Origin: Mycolicibacterium komanii | GTDB lineage: Bacteria; Actinomycetota; Actinomycetes; Mycobacteriales; Mycobacteriaceae | DNA length: 64,000 bases | Direction: 5' to 3' | Assembly: GCF_001050035.1 (NCBI RefSeq) | Contig: NZ_CVTA01000016.1 | Coordinates: forward strand, 6,925 to 70,924 | Part shown: in pieces, positions 42,500 to 51,043 of the stretch | Layout: the number at the start of each line of letters is the position of its first letter | How positions within the stretch are numbered: position 1 is the stretch's first letter | The notes under the pieces: model-generated | Databases searched by the model: none | Told to the model about the DNA's origin: nothing | The model's input: the letters and a program-made list of their open reading frames with translations, nothing else | Translations under genes and position numbers: made by a program

Positions 42500-44175
42500 G
42501 CACCGACGGCCCCGGCGGCCCCGAGCGGTTCCGGTTCCTCGCGACGTTCGCCGCGGGTCGTCCCGTCGATGTCGCCCAAGCCCCGGCGGGGGTGGCAGCG
42601 CACACCGATGGCACCGTGGTTTACGTCTCGGCGGGGCGATCGATAGCCGAGCAGCGCTGCGAGGTGCTGGTGCAATGTGCCCTGCTGGCCGCCGGCAGCC
42701 TCGACCGTCAACTCCTCAAGGCATTACGGGCACGGCCGTCGATGGCGCGCCGGTATCTGTCGCTGGAGGGACGCCGGGCGCTGGGCGAACTCGCCGCGCG
42801 ACTACCTGCGGCGGCGGCGCTAGACGTCGACGGTGAGGTGATCACCGCGAGCCCGGAGGAGTCGCTCGAAATCGCCAGAGGACGAGGGCAAGTCGCGGAT
42901 CCACCGGAATGGTTCGGCGTCATCAAGCCGTCCCGGCTGGTCTCTTCTCGTACCGCCGGCGGCAAGCCCATCACCCAGGATCTGCGGACGCAGGTTGATC
43001 CGGACGACGCCGTGGACGATTCCGAGGACGACGACGGACCTTCCGAAGACAGCAAGATCCTGAAGTTGTTCGAGGCGCCAGTCGTTCTGACCCAAGCGTT
43101 CGCGAACTTCCTGCGGAACATGCTCGGCACGTCACGCTCGTCCGCTGACGACGTCGGCGGCGAACTGAAGGTCGGCTCCACCGTGCGAGCGCGTGCGGTC
43201 GGGGTGCACGCCCGACCGCTTCCCACGCGAATCGAGTTCACCGATGCCGGTAGGCCCGCCGCCGTACTGGACATCGGCGGGGCGCTACATCCGGAATGGG
43301 ACGTGTACAGCGACAGGTACCACCCCGACCACTGTCGGGTGCTCGACTTCCCATTGGTCGTCGAGGCCGATGTCTCCGCTTCGGGTGTCGCGCACGACGA
43401 GATGCTCCGGCGTCGCCTGTCTCGTGTGGGGCTCGGGCCGAAGGTGTTGCGCGAACGTCCGGACGGCGAAGAACTCGACATCGAGGCGCTCATCGAGCTT
43501 TTCGTGGATTTGCGCTCGGGTTTCTCGACGCCGGAGCACGTATACACCGAACGCCGTAGGCTCGCGCGGAACCTCGGCGTGCTCATTTTGGTCGACGCCT
43601 CCGGATCGGCCACCGACACCGACGCGGAGGGGCTGGCGGTGCACGATCACCAGCGGCGCGCGGCGGCCACCCTTGCGGCCACGCTCGAAGAGCTCGGTGA
43701 TCGCGTTGCGGTGTATGCCTTCCGGTCGGAGGGAAGACACGCGGTCCACCTACCGGCGATCAAGACGTTCGAACAGCGCTTCGGGGCGCTCAGCCGGGCT
43801 CGCCTCAACCAATTGCAACCATCGGGGTTCACCCGTCTCGGCGCGGCCATTCGGGGCGCCGGCCGGATCCTCAAGGCGGACGCCGGCACGCCCAACAAGC
43901 TGCTGCTCGTGCTGTCCGACGGCCACCCCTACGACGACGGTTATGAAGGGCGCTACGCGGAGGCCGACGTGCACAAAGCCCTCGAGGAGATGCGCATCGA
44001 CGGCGTTGCGTGCCTTTGCCTTTCGATCGGTTCCACCACGACCGCCGATGCGCTCGACCGCGTCTTCGGTTCGGCCGGCCATGCCAGCGCTGCCACGTTG
44101 GCTGAACTGAGTCCCCGGATGGATGAGCTGTTCCTGGCATCGCTTCGCGAGCTGGCGGCACCCGCGACGGGCTGA
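42496..44175 (+). CDS. VWA-domain protein, CbbO/NorD type
   Basis: A 559-residue protein whose C-terminal ~190 residues form a von Willebrand A domain with a full MIDAS motif D367-A-S369-G-S371. The N-terminal ~300 residues are helical with an acidic linker (D-D-S-E-D-D-D near residue 176). It is coupled to the AAA+ gene by a GTGA overlap and forms the usual motor/adaptor pair with it. In known systems the VWA protein docks the ATPase on the client enzyme. It ends 29 bases from a convergent gene. Confidence 0.9.
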   Translation: MSTDGPGGPERFRFLATFAAGRPVDVAQAPAGVAAHTDGTVVYVSAGRSIAEQRCEVLVQCALLAAGSLDRQLLKALRARPSMARRYLSLEGRRALGELAARLPAAAALDVDGEVITASPEESLEIARGRGQVADPPEWFGVIKPSRLVSSRTAGGKPITQDLRTQVDPDDAVDDSEDDDGPSEDSKILKLFEAPVVLTQAFANFLRNMLGTSRSSADDVGGELKVGSTVRARAVGVHARPLPTRIEFTDAGRPAAVLDIGGALHPEWDVYSDRYHPDHCRVLDFPLVVEADVSASGVAHDEMLRRRLSRVGLGPKVLRERPDGEELDIEALIELFVDLRSGFSTPEHVYTERRRLARNLGVLILVDASGSATDTDAEGLAVHDHQRRAAATLAATLEELGDRVAVYAFRSEGRHAVHLPAIKTFEQRFGALSRARLNQLQPSGFTRLGAAIRGAGRILKADAGTPNKLLLVLSDGHPYDDGYEGRYAEADVHKALEEMRIDGVACLCLSIGSTTTADALDRVFGSAGHASAATLAELSPRMDELFLASLRELAAPATG

Positions 44176-44204
44176 GCCGCCCTTTTCCTCGCGCGGGGAG
44201 AACC

Positions 44205-45383
44205 TCAGCGAGCGGGCAGGCCGAGCACCCGCTGCGCGATGATGTTGCGCTGGATCTCCGATGCACCGCCCGAGATGGTCCCGGCGTAGGAGCTGATGTA
44301 GCGGGTGAACCAGTCGGCGGTGAAAAGGTCCGGACTGTAAGGGTTGTACGGCGCCGTGAGCCCCGGACTGCGCAGACCGTCCGTACCCGCGGCGTCGAGC
44401 GCGTACCCGAGCGCCCTCTGCTCGGCCTCCGATCCGAACAGCTTCAACACCGAGATGCTGGGAATGTCGCGTTCACCCCGCGCCGCCTGCCCCAGGGCGA
44501 CCGAACCCAGCAGGCGCAGCGCTTCGTAGTCCATCGCCACCGTCGCGTAGCGGTCCCGGTTCACCGCGCCCACCGGCTCGAAGTCCTGCAGAAGCTGGTC
44601 GAGTCGGTTGGCGAACGCCATCCACATCATCGTCCGTTCGTGGCCCAGCGATCCGTTGGCCACTCGCCAGCCCCCGTGCAGTGGACCGACGAGGTTCTCG
44701 GCGGGCACCCGGACACCGGTGAAGAACACCTCATTGAAGTCGAGGTCGTCTCGGCTGTACACCGAGGCGAACGGCCGACGCTCGACGCCCGGGGTGTCGG
44801 TGGGGATCAGCAGAGCGCTGATTCCCTTGTGTTTGGGCGCATCCGGGTCGGTACGCACGAACGCGAGGATGACGTCGGCGTCGTGTGCGCCCGACGTCCA
44901 CACCTTCTGTCCGTCGACGACGAACTCTTCCCCGTCGCGCACCGCGCGCGTGGCCAGTCCCGCCAGATCCGAGCCCGCGCCGGGTTCACTCATGCCCAGC
45001 GATGCGGTCATCTCGGCGCGCAGGATCGGCACCGCCCACCGTTGCTTCTGCTCATCAGTGCCGAAGGACAGCAGCGACGCGGCGATGATGCCCACACCCT
45101 GCGGGTTGAAGGCGTGGTAGATGCGGCGACGCGCCAACTCCTGGCGGTGCACGAACTGTTCGAAGACACCGGCGTTGCGGCCGCCGAACTCCGGCGGGTT
45201 CCCCGGCAACAGCCAGCCGTGGTCGAACAGCAACCGCTGCCAGCGGCGTGCCCACTGCGGAACGTGGGCCGTCGACCGCGAACGCTCCGAGGCCGCCTCG
45301 GCCTCAGAAGGCAGGTGCTCGTCGAGAAAGGCGACGAACTCCGCGCGGAACGCCTCCACCTCGACGTCGAAGGTGAGCTGCAC
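44205..45383 (-). CDS. Acyl-CoA dehydrogenase family protein
   Basis: A 392-residue dehydrogenase closely related to the one at 11756-12931: both begin Q-L-T-F-D and end with S-E-I-Q-R-N-I-I-A and V-L-G-L-P. The catalytic Glu is therefore kept. No partner subunit gene adjoins it. The GTG start lies 6 bases after TATGTT (45395-45390 on the minus strand), which fits a -10 box for a leaderless message. Operator site 3 overlaps that box. Confidence 0.92.
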   Translation of the reverse strand: MQLTFDVEVEAFRAEFVAFLDEHLPSEAEAASERSRSTAHVPQWARRWQRLLFDHGWLLPGNPPEFGGRNAGVFEQFVHRQELARRRIYHAFNPQGVGIIAASLLSFGTDEQKQRWAVPILRAEMTASLGMSEPGAGSDLAGLATRAVRDGEEFVVDGQKVWTSGAHDADVILAFVRTDPDAPKHKGISALLIPTDTPGVERRPFASVYSRDDLDFNEVFFTGVRVPAENLVGPLHGGWRVANGSLGHERTMMWMAFANRLDQLLQDFEPVGAVNRDRYATVAMDYEALRLLGSVALGQAARGERDIPSISVLKLFGSEAEQRALGYALDAAGTDGLRSPGLTAPYNPYSPDLFTADWFTRYISSYAGTISGGASEIQRNIIAQRVLGLPAR

Positions 45384-45393
45384 CCCGCCAACA

Positions 45394-45410
45394 TATCAAG
45401 TACTTAACAT
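45394..45410. promoter_or_regulatory. Operator candidate TATCAAGTACTTAACAT (site 3)
   Basis: Its first 12 bases are identical to site 1 (33999-34015). It lies between the acyl-CoA dehydrogenase gene and the divergent epimerase gene and overlaps the probable -10 box TATGTT of the former. It is likely a member of the same regulon. Confidence 0.55.
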
Positions 45411-45439
45411 TTGCGGCGCGGTGCGCTAAGACTTATTGA

Positions 45440-46354
45440 ATGCTCGACGGCGAGAAGATCCTCATCACCGGCGCCACAGGCAAGATCGCGTTCCCCATCG
45501 CGCGGGAGCTGGCGCGCAACAACGAAGTATGGGGTGCCGCCCGCATGCGCGATCCCGCGGATCGCGACCGGTTGACCGAGGCCGGTGTCGTCCCAGTCGC
45601 GCTGGACGTCAGCGAAGGCGACTTCTCGGCGCTGCCCGACGATTTCACCTACGTGTTCCACGCCGCGGTCGATCCCGGCGCCGGGGACTGGACCCGCTGC
45701 CTTCAGACCAATGCGCAGCGTTCGGGCGACCTGTTGCACCGGTACCGCGGCGCGAAGGGTTTCGTGTTCTGCTCGACCGGCTCGATCTACGGGTATCAGG
45801 GGCAGCGGCCGCTGACCGAAACCGATCCGCCAGGGGTGCCACTGCGGGCGAACTACAGCTTCAGCAAGGTCGCCGCCGAGGCCGTCTGCACCTGGGTCGC
45901 CCGGCAGTACGAAATACCGTTGACGATCATCCGGATCTGCTCCACCTACGGGCCGGAAGGCGGCGCCCCCGCGGACCGACTCGACGCCATCCTGAACCGG
46001 AAACCGATTCGGCTGCATACGGACCGTCCCAACAACTACAACCCGATCTACGAAGACGACTACGTCATGCTCGGGATCAGGGCCATGGAGGCGGCGGACA
46101 CACCGCCGGTCGTGGTGAACTGGGCGGGCAGCGAAACGGTCAGCGTCGAGGAGTACTGCGCCTACATGGGTGAACTGGTGGGCGTGGAGCCGATTTTCGA
46201 GTACACACCCGACGCTCACACACCCCTGTGGCCCGACGTCACCCACATGCACGAGGTGCTGGGCCGCACGACGATCGGCTGGCGTGACGGCTTCCGCCGC
46301 ATGGTCGAGGCGCGCCACCCCGAAATCAAGCTGTCTCAACCGGATTCTGTGTAG
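45440..46354 (+). CDS. NAD-dependent epimerase/dehydratase family protein
   Basis: A 304-residue extended SDR. It has I-T-G-A-T-G-K-I-A at residues 9-17, S-T-G-S-I-Y-G around the catalytic region, and Y-S-F-S-K as the Tyr/Lys pair. The last residues of the cofactor motif (A rather than G) match the atypical branch. Members include sterol dehydrogenases and dihydroflavonol reductases as well as sugar epimerases; in this context a hydroxyketone reductase is as likely as a sugar enzyme. It leads a three-gene plus operon. Confidence 0.88.
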   Translation: MLDGEKILITGATGKIAFPIARELARNNEVWGAARMRDPADRDRLTEAGVVPVALDVSEGDFSALPDDFTYVFHAAVDPGAGDWTRCLQTNAQRSGDLLHRYRGAKGFVFCSTGSIYGYQGQRPLTETDPPGVPLRANYSFSKVAAEAVCTWVARQYEIPLTIIRICSTYGPEGGAPADRLDAILNRKPIRLHTDRPNNYNPIYEDDYVMLGIRAMEAADTPPVVVNWAGSETVSVEEYCAYMGELVGVEPIFEYTPDAHTPLWPDVTHMHEVLGRTTIGWRDGFRRMVEARHPEIKLSQPDSV

Positions 46355-46365
46355 AGGAGGTGGCG

Positions 46366-47109
46366 ATGCAACTGCCGGGCACACCGTCCGACGAGGTCCC
46401 CGAGGTTTTGGCGAACGGCGACGGGGACGTCACCACCATGTTCGTCTCGATGGCGCGCCGCCACCCCGACGGGGCCGACGCGGATTACCTGCGCTGGCAC
46501 AGCCTCGACCATCGACCCGAACAGCACCGGATGACCGCGGTGCGCGCATCGCTGCGTCTGGTGTCCACCCCCGAGTGCCGTGCCGCGCGCGCCGCGAACG
46601 AAAGTCCCTACGACGCCATCGATCACGTGATGACCTACTTCTTCACCGGGGTCGAGGGCATGGAACCGTTTCTCGCACTGTCCAAGGCACTCGGTGACGC
46701 GGGCCGCAAGCTTCCTCTGCTACCGCCCGTCGAACGCGGAGTGTACGACGTTCGACAGCGGACCGCCGCCGCACGGATCAAGGCCGGCGCCGACGTGTTG
46801 CCGTGGTGGCCGAACCGCGGGGTGTACCTGCTGCTGGAACGAGGTGCTGGTGCGCTGGATGAACTGGTGGGTGTCGACGGCGTGGCCGGTGCGTGGGCGG
46901 CGACGTCGCTGCCGGTCGAGGCGCGGCTCGCGAGCGCCCCTGCCGGACAGACGCTCACGTACTGCTTCCTCGACGACGACCCCGCCGCCGTCGCCGAGCG
47001 GATGCGACCGGTTCTTCGGACTCGATGGGAGAAGGGCGGTGTGGGCCCGCTATTCGCAGCACCGTTCCACGCCGTCGTGCCGTACGAGTGGGACCGCTAC
47101 GTGCCATGA
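46366..47109 (+). CDS. Hypothetical protein, dimeric alpha/beta-barrel (EthD-like)
   Basis: A 247-residue protein with two similar halves. The first contains D-Y-L-R-W-H-S-L-D-H-R-P-E-Q, like the W-H-x-x-H motif of EthD-type ferredoxin-like barrels. Four gene-neighbour clues (epimerase before, LLM oxidoreductase after) place it in a catabolic operon. I use the ATG at 46366, 5 bases after GAGGAGG; the GTG at 46360 overlaps that site. Function is unknown; EthD-like proteins are often accessory to oxygenases. Confidence 0.65.
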   Translation: MQLPGTPSDEVPEVLANGDGDVTTMFVSMARRHPDGADADYLRWHSLDHRPEQHRMTAVRASLRLVSTPECRAARAANESPYDAIDHVMTYFFTGVEGMEPFLALSKALGDAGRKLPLLPPVERGVYDVRQRTAAARIKAGADVLPWWPNRGVYLLLERGAGALDELVGVDGVAGAWAATSLPVEARLASAPAGQTLTYCFLDDDPAAVAERMRPVLRTRWEKGGVGPLFAAPFHAVVPYEWDRYVP

Positions 47110-47122
47110 GACGGAGGTTTGA

Positions 47123-48091
47123 ATGCGCGTCGGTTTGATGGTCGGCTCCGATAAGGAGCGCCCCCGCGCCGAGCGGCTGAACGGCCTGATCGACGACGGA
47201 AAGACCGCGGAGAAGCAGGGTTTCGCATCGTTCTGGATGCCGCAGGTGCCCGGCTACCTCGACGCGATGACGGCCGTGGCGCTGCTCGGGAACGCCACCG
47301 AACGTATCGAGATCGGAACGGCGGTGGTTCCGATCCAGACCCGCCATCCGCTCATCATGGCCCAGCAGGCTCTCACCACTCAGATCGCCTGCGGCGGTAG
47401 GTTCACCCTGGGGATCGGCCCGTCGCACCACTGGATCATCTCCGACCAGCTCGGTTTGCCCTACGACAAGCCCGCCCGGTCGGTCCGCGACTACCTCGAG
47501 GTGCTCGACGCGGCGTTCGCCGGACCGGGCGCCATCGCCGTCGACAACCACGCCTATTGCGTGCACAGTCCGATCGACGTCACCGACGCCTTCACCGTCC
47601 CGGTGTTGGTGGCAGCCCTCGGCCCGACCATGCTGCGGATCGCCGGAGAGCGCACCGGCGGCACCATCCTGTGGATGGCCGACGAACGCGCGATCGGCGA
47701 CTACGTGGTGCCCCGCATCACGGCAGCGGCGAAAGACGCGGGCCGCGACAGTGTTCGAATCGTCGCCGGTGTTCCGGTCGCGCTCTGTGCGGACAGCGAA
47801 GTCGATGGCGCCCGGGCCTACGCCAGCGAGGTCCTCGGCCACGCCGACTTCTCCCCCAACTACGTCCGCCTGCTCGAACACGGCGACGCCGAAGACGTCG
47901 GCGACACCATGGCCGCCGGCGACGAGGCGACCGTCGAGGCGCGGCTACGCCGCTACCGCGACGCCGGCGTCACCGACCTCGCGTTGCGGGTCGTTCCGCT
48001 CGGGCAGGACGCTGCCCAACGGCAGGCGTCGCGTCAGCGCACGCAGGAGTTCATCGCGTCGCTGGTATCGCAGTTCGCTTCGGGCGCATAG
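47123..48091 (+). CDS. LLM class F420-dependent oxidoreductase
   Basis: A 322-residue luciferase-like protein: A-S-F-W-M-P-Q near residue 36, G-G-R-F-T-L-G-I-G-P-S-H-H-W, and an A-A-L-G-P-x-M-L-R segment are diagnostic of the F420-binding branch. It follows the EthD-like protein by 13 bases with an ACGGAGG site. It should carry out a hydride transfer on a ketone, alcohol or enone. Two other LLM proteins are at 6439 and 56431 and are not close paralogues. Confidence 0.9.
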   Translation: MRVGLMVGSDKERPRAERLNGLIDDGKTAEKQGFASFWMPQVPGYLDAMTAVALLGNATERIEIGTAVVPIQTRHPLIMAQQALTTQIACGGRFTLGIGPSHHWIISDQLGLPYDKPARSVRDYLEVLDAAFAGPGAIAVDNHAYCVHSPIDVTDAFTVPVLVAALGPTMLRIAGERTGGTILWMADERAIGDYVVPRITAAAKDAGRDSVRIVAGVPVALCADSEVDGARAYASEVLGHADFSPNYVRLLEHGDAEDVGDTMAAGDEATVEARLRRYRDAGVTDLALRVVPLGQDAAQRQASRQRTQEFIASLVSQFASGA

Positions 48092-48195
48092 GCTTCCATG
48101 AACTCGGTGGGCATCCCGCCCATCGTGCAGAAGAACAGGTCGACGCCCGACACTCGGTGTCCAGCTTCGTGACGTCGTCGGCGAAGGTTGGGCAT
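48034..48195 (-). CDS. Possible small protein or gene remnant
   Basis: An open frame of 53 codons on the minus strand that overlaps the end of the LLM gene by 58 bases. A GGAAGG lies 6 bases before the ATG. Codons from about position 15 have strongly GC-rich third positions, and the sequence V-D-L-F-F-C-T-M-G-G-M-P-T-E-F-M looks like protein. It may be a remnant of a gene lost downstream of the SDR, or a small protein. Support is weak. Confidence 0.25.
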   Translation of the reverse strand: MPNLRRRRHEAGHRVSGVDLFFCTMGGMPTEFMEAYAPEANCDTSDAMNSCVR

Positions 48196-48216
48196 GTCCG
48201 ACCTTCCGATAGAGAT

Positions 48217-48969
48217 TTACGATCCGAGCATGATCAGGCCTCCGTCTACGGCGACGAGTTGTCCGGTCATGAAATGCGAACCCTCGCTGCAGAAGAACAC
48301 CAGCGCGGGGCCGAGGTCTTGAACGGCGTCGCCGAGCGCCCCACCGAGCGGGGTCGTCGACTTCAGCTGCTCGTCCATGAGTTCGGCTGCGGGTCCGAGG
48401 AATTCGCGCAGCCGCTCGGCGCCCGGCGTCTGCACCGCGGGGGCCAGCGCGATCACCGACACCTTCTCGGCTGCCCATGCCCTGGCCGCTGAGCGCGTCC
48501 ACGCCGCCACCGCGCCCTTACTCGCCGCGTACACGGCGGACAGCGGGCTACCCATCACGGCCTCGGCCGACCCGAAGTTGATGATGCGGCCACCGCCGTT
48601 CTCACGCATCACCGCGTACGCCGACTGGTTCGTGAGGATCGTGGCCTTGACGTTCGTGTCGAACAGGGAGTCGATGTCGTCCGCGGTGATCTGACCGGGG
48701 ATCCCCGCCTGCCACAACCCGGCCGCGTTCAGCAGCACGTCGAGGCCGCCCATCTTCTCGGCCGCGGCCCGCACGGTCCGCTCGACAGCGTCGGCGTCCC
48801 GTACATCGCACGGCACCCACGACACCCCCGCCACGTCGGGTGGTTCCGTCGTGTGGGGGGTGGCGACGACGCGTGCACCCGCCTCCGTGAGCACGCGCAC
48901 CGCCGCCGCGCCGATACCGGTCGCCCCACCGGTCACCAAGATGCGTCTGCCATCCAGCATCGCGACCAT
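48217..48969 (-). CDS. SDR family oxidoreductase
   Basis: A classical SDR of about 250 residues. T-G-G-A-T-G-I-G lies at residues 13-20, Y-A-A-S-K gives the catalytic Tyr/Lys, and the end is M-T-G-Q-L-V-A-V-D-G-G. The start is one of three ATGs at 48987, 48969 or 48960; the last two are nearer the family start. The gene is divergent from a TetR gene and probably controlled by it. Confidence 0.88.
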   Translation of the reverse strand: MVAMLDGRRILVTGGATGIGAAAVRVLTEAGARVVATPHTTEPPDVAGVSWVPCDVRDADAVERTVRAAAEKMGGLDVLLNAAGLWQAGIPGQITADDIDSLFDTNVKATILTNQSAYAVMRENGGGRIINFGSAEAVMGSPLSAVYAASKGAVAAWTRSAARAWAAEKVSVIALAPAVQTPGAERLREFLGPAAELMDEQLKSTTPLGGALGDAVQDLGPALVFFCSEGSHFMTGQLVAVDGGLIMLGS

Positions 48970-48975
48970 CACTAG

Positions 48976-48998
48976 ATAGTTAGACAATCGTCAACTAT
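48976..48998. promoter_or_regulatory. TetR operator candidate ATAGTT-N11-AACTAT
   Basis: An inverted repeat with 6-base arms (48976-48981 and 48993-48998) in the 63-base gap between the SDR and TetR genes. A partial match to operator site 1 (about 11 of 17 bases at 48989-49005) overlaps it, so the true recognition unit is unsure. Confidence 0.45.
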
Positions 48999-49032
48999 TT
49001 GCAAGTACGGAATGCGCTGTTACAGTGACGGT

Positions 49033-49704
49033 GTGTCCAAGGTCAGCGGCGATGTTTTGGCTGACGGTGGTCAACGACGCGCGTCTTTTCAGCGCGCACG
49101 TTCGCATGAGACCAAGCGGGCGCTGGTGCAGGCCGCGATGGCGCTGTGGCGCACGAACGGCTACGCCAAGACGACGGTCGCGGACATCTGCCGGGCCGCC
49201 GGCGTGTCCCGAGGACTGTTCTACTTCTACTTCCCGGCCAAAGAGGACATCCTCTTCGAGGTCGGCGTGCTCTCGACCCGCGCTGCGCAGAAAAAAGTCC
49301 GGACGCTCCTGCGCGGCGATTACGACGTGGAAGCCGTCGTCGGTGAGGCGTTGCGCAGCCTCGAACGGTCGATGGCGCGCAATCCGCGCGAGTTGATCGT
49401 CGAGACCATCCTCGAGGGCTACCGGCACGAACACCGGATCCTCGCGGGTGAGGCGGTCGACGAGACCGCCGATGCGGACATGTTCGGTGAACTCTTCGCC
49501 CGTGCACAGCAGGACGGGAGGATCGGCGCCCACGTCGACGTCGAGCACCTCTCCCGGTTGGCCGGTATGCACGTCAGCGAGGGGGTGCGGCACTGGGCCG
49601 GCGGCGGTTTCGGCGACCGCTCGTTCGCCGAGGTCGTCACCGACGACATCGCGGCGCTGATCGTCGGCTTCAACGCGAGGCAGACGAAGACGCGACGAGC
49701 CTGA
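49033..49704 (+). CDS. TetR family transcriptional regulator
   Basis: A 223-residue regulator with an N-terminal helix-turn-helix T-V-A-D-I-C-R-A-A-G-V-S-R-G-L-F-Y-F-Y-F. I place the start at the GTG at 49033, because TACAGT (49021-49026) is a good -10 box 6 bases upstream, consistent with a leaderless transcript. An in-frame ATG at 49012 would lie upstream of that box. The C-terminal domain is typical of ligand-binding TetR proteins. It is divergent from an SDR gene and upstream of an acyl-CoA dehydrogenase operon. Confidence 0.9.
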   Translation: MSKVSGDVLADGGQRRASFQRARSHETKRALVQAAMALWRTNGYAKTTVADICRAAGVSRGLFYFYFPAKEDILFEVGVLSTRAAQKKVRTLLRGDYDVEAVVGEALRSLERSMARNPRELIVETILEGYRHEHRILAGEAVDETADADMFGELFARAQQDGRIGAHVDVEHLSRLAGMHVSEGVRHWAGGGFGDRSFAEVVTDDIAALIVGFNARQTKTRRA

Positions 49705-49741
49705 CATACGCGCAGACCTGACCAAGAGGAAGGAGACCACG

Positions 49742-51043
49742 ATGGCGTGGGATTTCGAAACCGACCCCGAGTACCAGAAAGTCCTCGATTGGGCCGACGA
49801 ATTCGTCAGGGAGGAAGTCGAACCGCTCGACCTGGCGTTTCCCGACCAGCAGTTTGTGCCTCTGGATGCCAACCGCCGCAAGGCGATCGATCCGCTCAAG
49901 GACGAGGTGCGCCGACGGGGGCTGTGGGCCACCCACCTGGGCCCCGAACTCGGCGGCCAGGGTTACGGCCAGCTGAAACTCGCTCTGCTCAACGAGATCC
50001 TCGGCCGCTCCCAATGGGCGCCGATCGTGTTCGGTTGCCAGGCGCCCGACACCGGGAATGCCGAGATCATCGCCCACTACGGCACCGACGCGCAGAAGGA
50101 ACGCTATCTGCGTCCGCTGCTCGACGGTGAGATCTTCTCGTGTTACTCGATGACCGAACCGCACGCCGGCGCCGATCCCACGCTGTTCAAGACCACCGCG
50201 GTGCGCGACGGCGACGACTGGGTGATCAACGGCTGGAAGTTCTTCTCCTCCAACGCCAGAACGGCGTCGTTCCTGATCGTCATGGTGGTCACGAACCCCG
50301 ACGTCAGCGCCTATCAGGGCATGTCGATGTTCCTGGTGCCGACCGACACCCCGGGCGTCAAGATCGTGCGCAACGTCGGTCTGCACGGCGAGCGTGATGA
50401 CGAGGGCTCGCACGCGCTGATCCATTACGACAATGTGCGGGTGCCCGCCGACGCCGTGCTCGGCGGCGAAGGCCAGGCCTTCGTCATCGCCCAGACCCGA
50501 CTGGGCGGCGGCCGGATCCACCACGCGATGCGCACCATCGGGCTCTCCCGCAAGGCGTTGGACATGATGTGCGAACGCGCGCTCAGCCGAGAGACCCAGG
50601 GCAGCAGGCTGTCCGAGAAGCAGTTCATCCAGGGCTACATCGCCGACTCGTACGCGCAGCTGCTGCAGTTCCGGCTGATGGTGCTCTACACCGCGTGGGA
50701 GATCGACAAGTACAACGATTACAAGAAGGTGCGCAAGGACATCGCCGCCGTGAAGGTCGTCATGCCGACGGTGTTGCACGACATCGCCTGGCGCGCAATG
50801 CAAGTTCACGGTGCCCTCGGTGTCACGAATGAGATGCCGTTCCTCGGCATGGTCACCGGCGCCGCGGTGATGGGGCTGGCCGACGGGCCGACCGAGGTGC
50901 ACAAGGCGACGGTGGCCAAGCAGGTGCTGCGCGACTACGCGCCGAGCACCGACACGTGGCCGAGCGAGTGGATTCCCGCGAAGCGGGAGAAGGCCAGGGC
51001 CAAGTTCGCCGAGTACCTCGAAACCGAAGTGGGGAACCTGTGA
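49742..51043 (+). CDS. Acyl-CoA dehydrogenase, phosphotransferase-linked type
   Basis: A 433-residue dehydrogenase, paralogue of 8432-9727 (both begin M/L-A-W-D-F and share G-R-S-x-x-A-P-I-V-F-G). It has a typical Y-S-M-T-E-P-H-A-G-A-D-P loop and G-P-T-E-V-H-K with the Glu at the catalytic-base site. The next gene, in a GTGA overlap, encodes an APH-like kinase. This pair parallels the two halves of eukaryotic ACAD10/ACAD11, which phosphorylate and then eliminate 4-hydroxyacyl-CoAs, so a similar role is inferred. Confidence 0.92.
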   Translation: MAWDFETDPEYQKVLDWADEFVREEVEPLDLAFPDQQFVPLDANRRKAIDPLKDEVRRRGLWATHLGPELGGQGYGQLKLALLNEILGRSQWAPIVFGCQAPDTGNAEIIAHYGTDAQKERYLRPLLDGEIFSCYSMTEPHAGADPTLFKTTAVRDGDDWVINGWKFFSSNARTASFLIVMVVTNPDVSAYQGMSMFLVPTDTPGVKIVRNVGLHGERDDEGSHALIHYDNVRVPADAVLGGEGQAFVIAQTRLGGGRIHHAMRTIGLSRKALDMMCERALSRETQGSRLSEKQFIQGYIADSYAQLLQFRLMVLYTAWEIDKYNDYKKVRKDIAAVKVVMPTVLHDIAWRAMQVHGALGVTNEMPFLGMVTGAAVMGLADGPTEVHKATVAKQVLRDYAPSTDTWPSEWIPAKREKARAKFAEYLETEVGNL

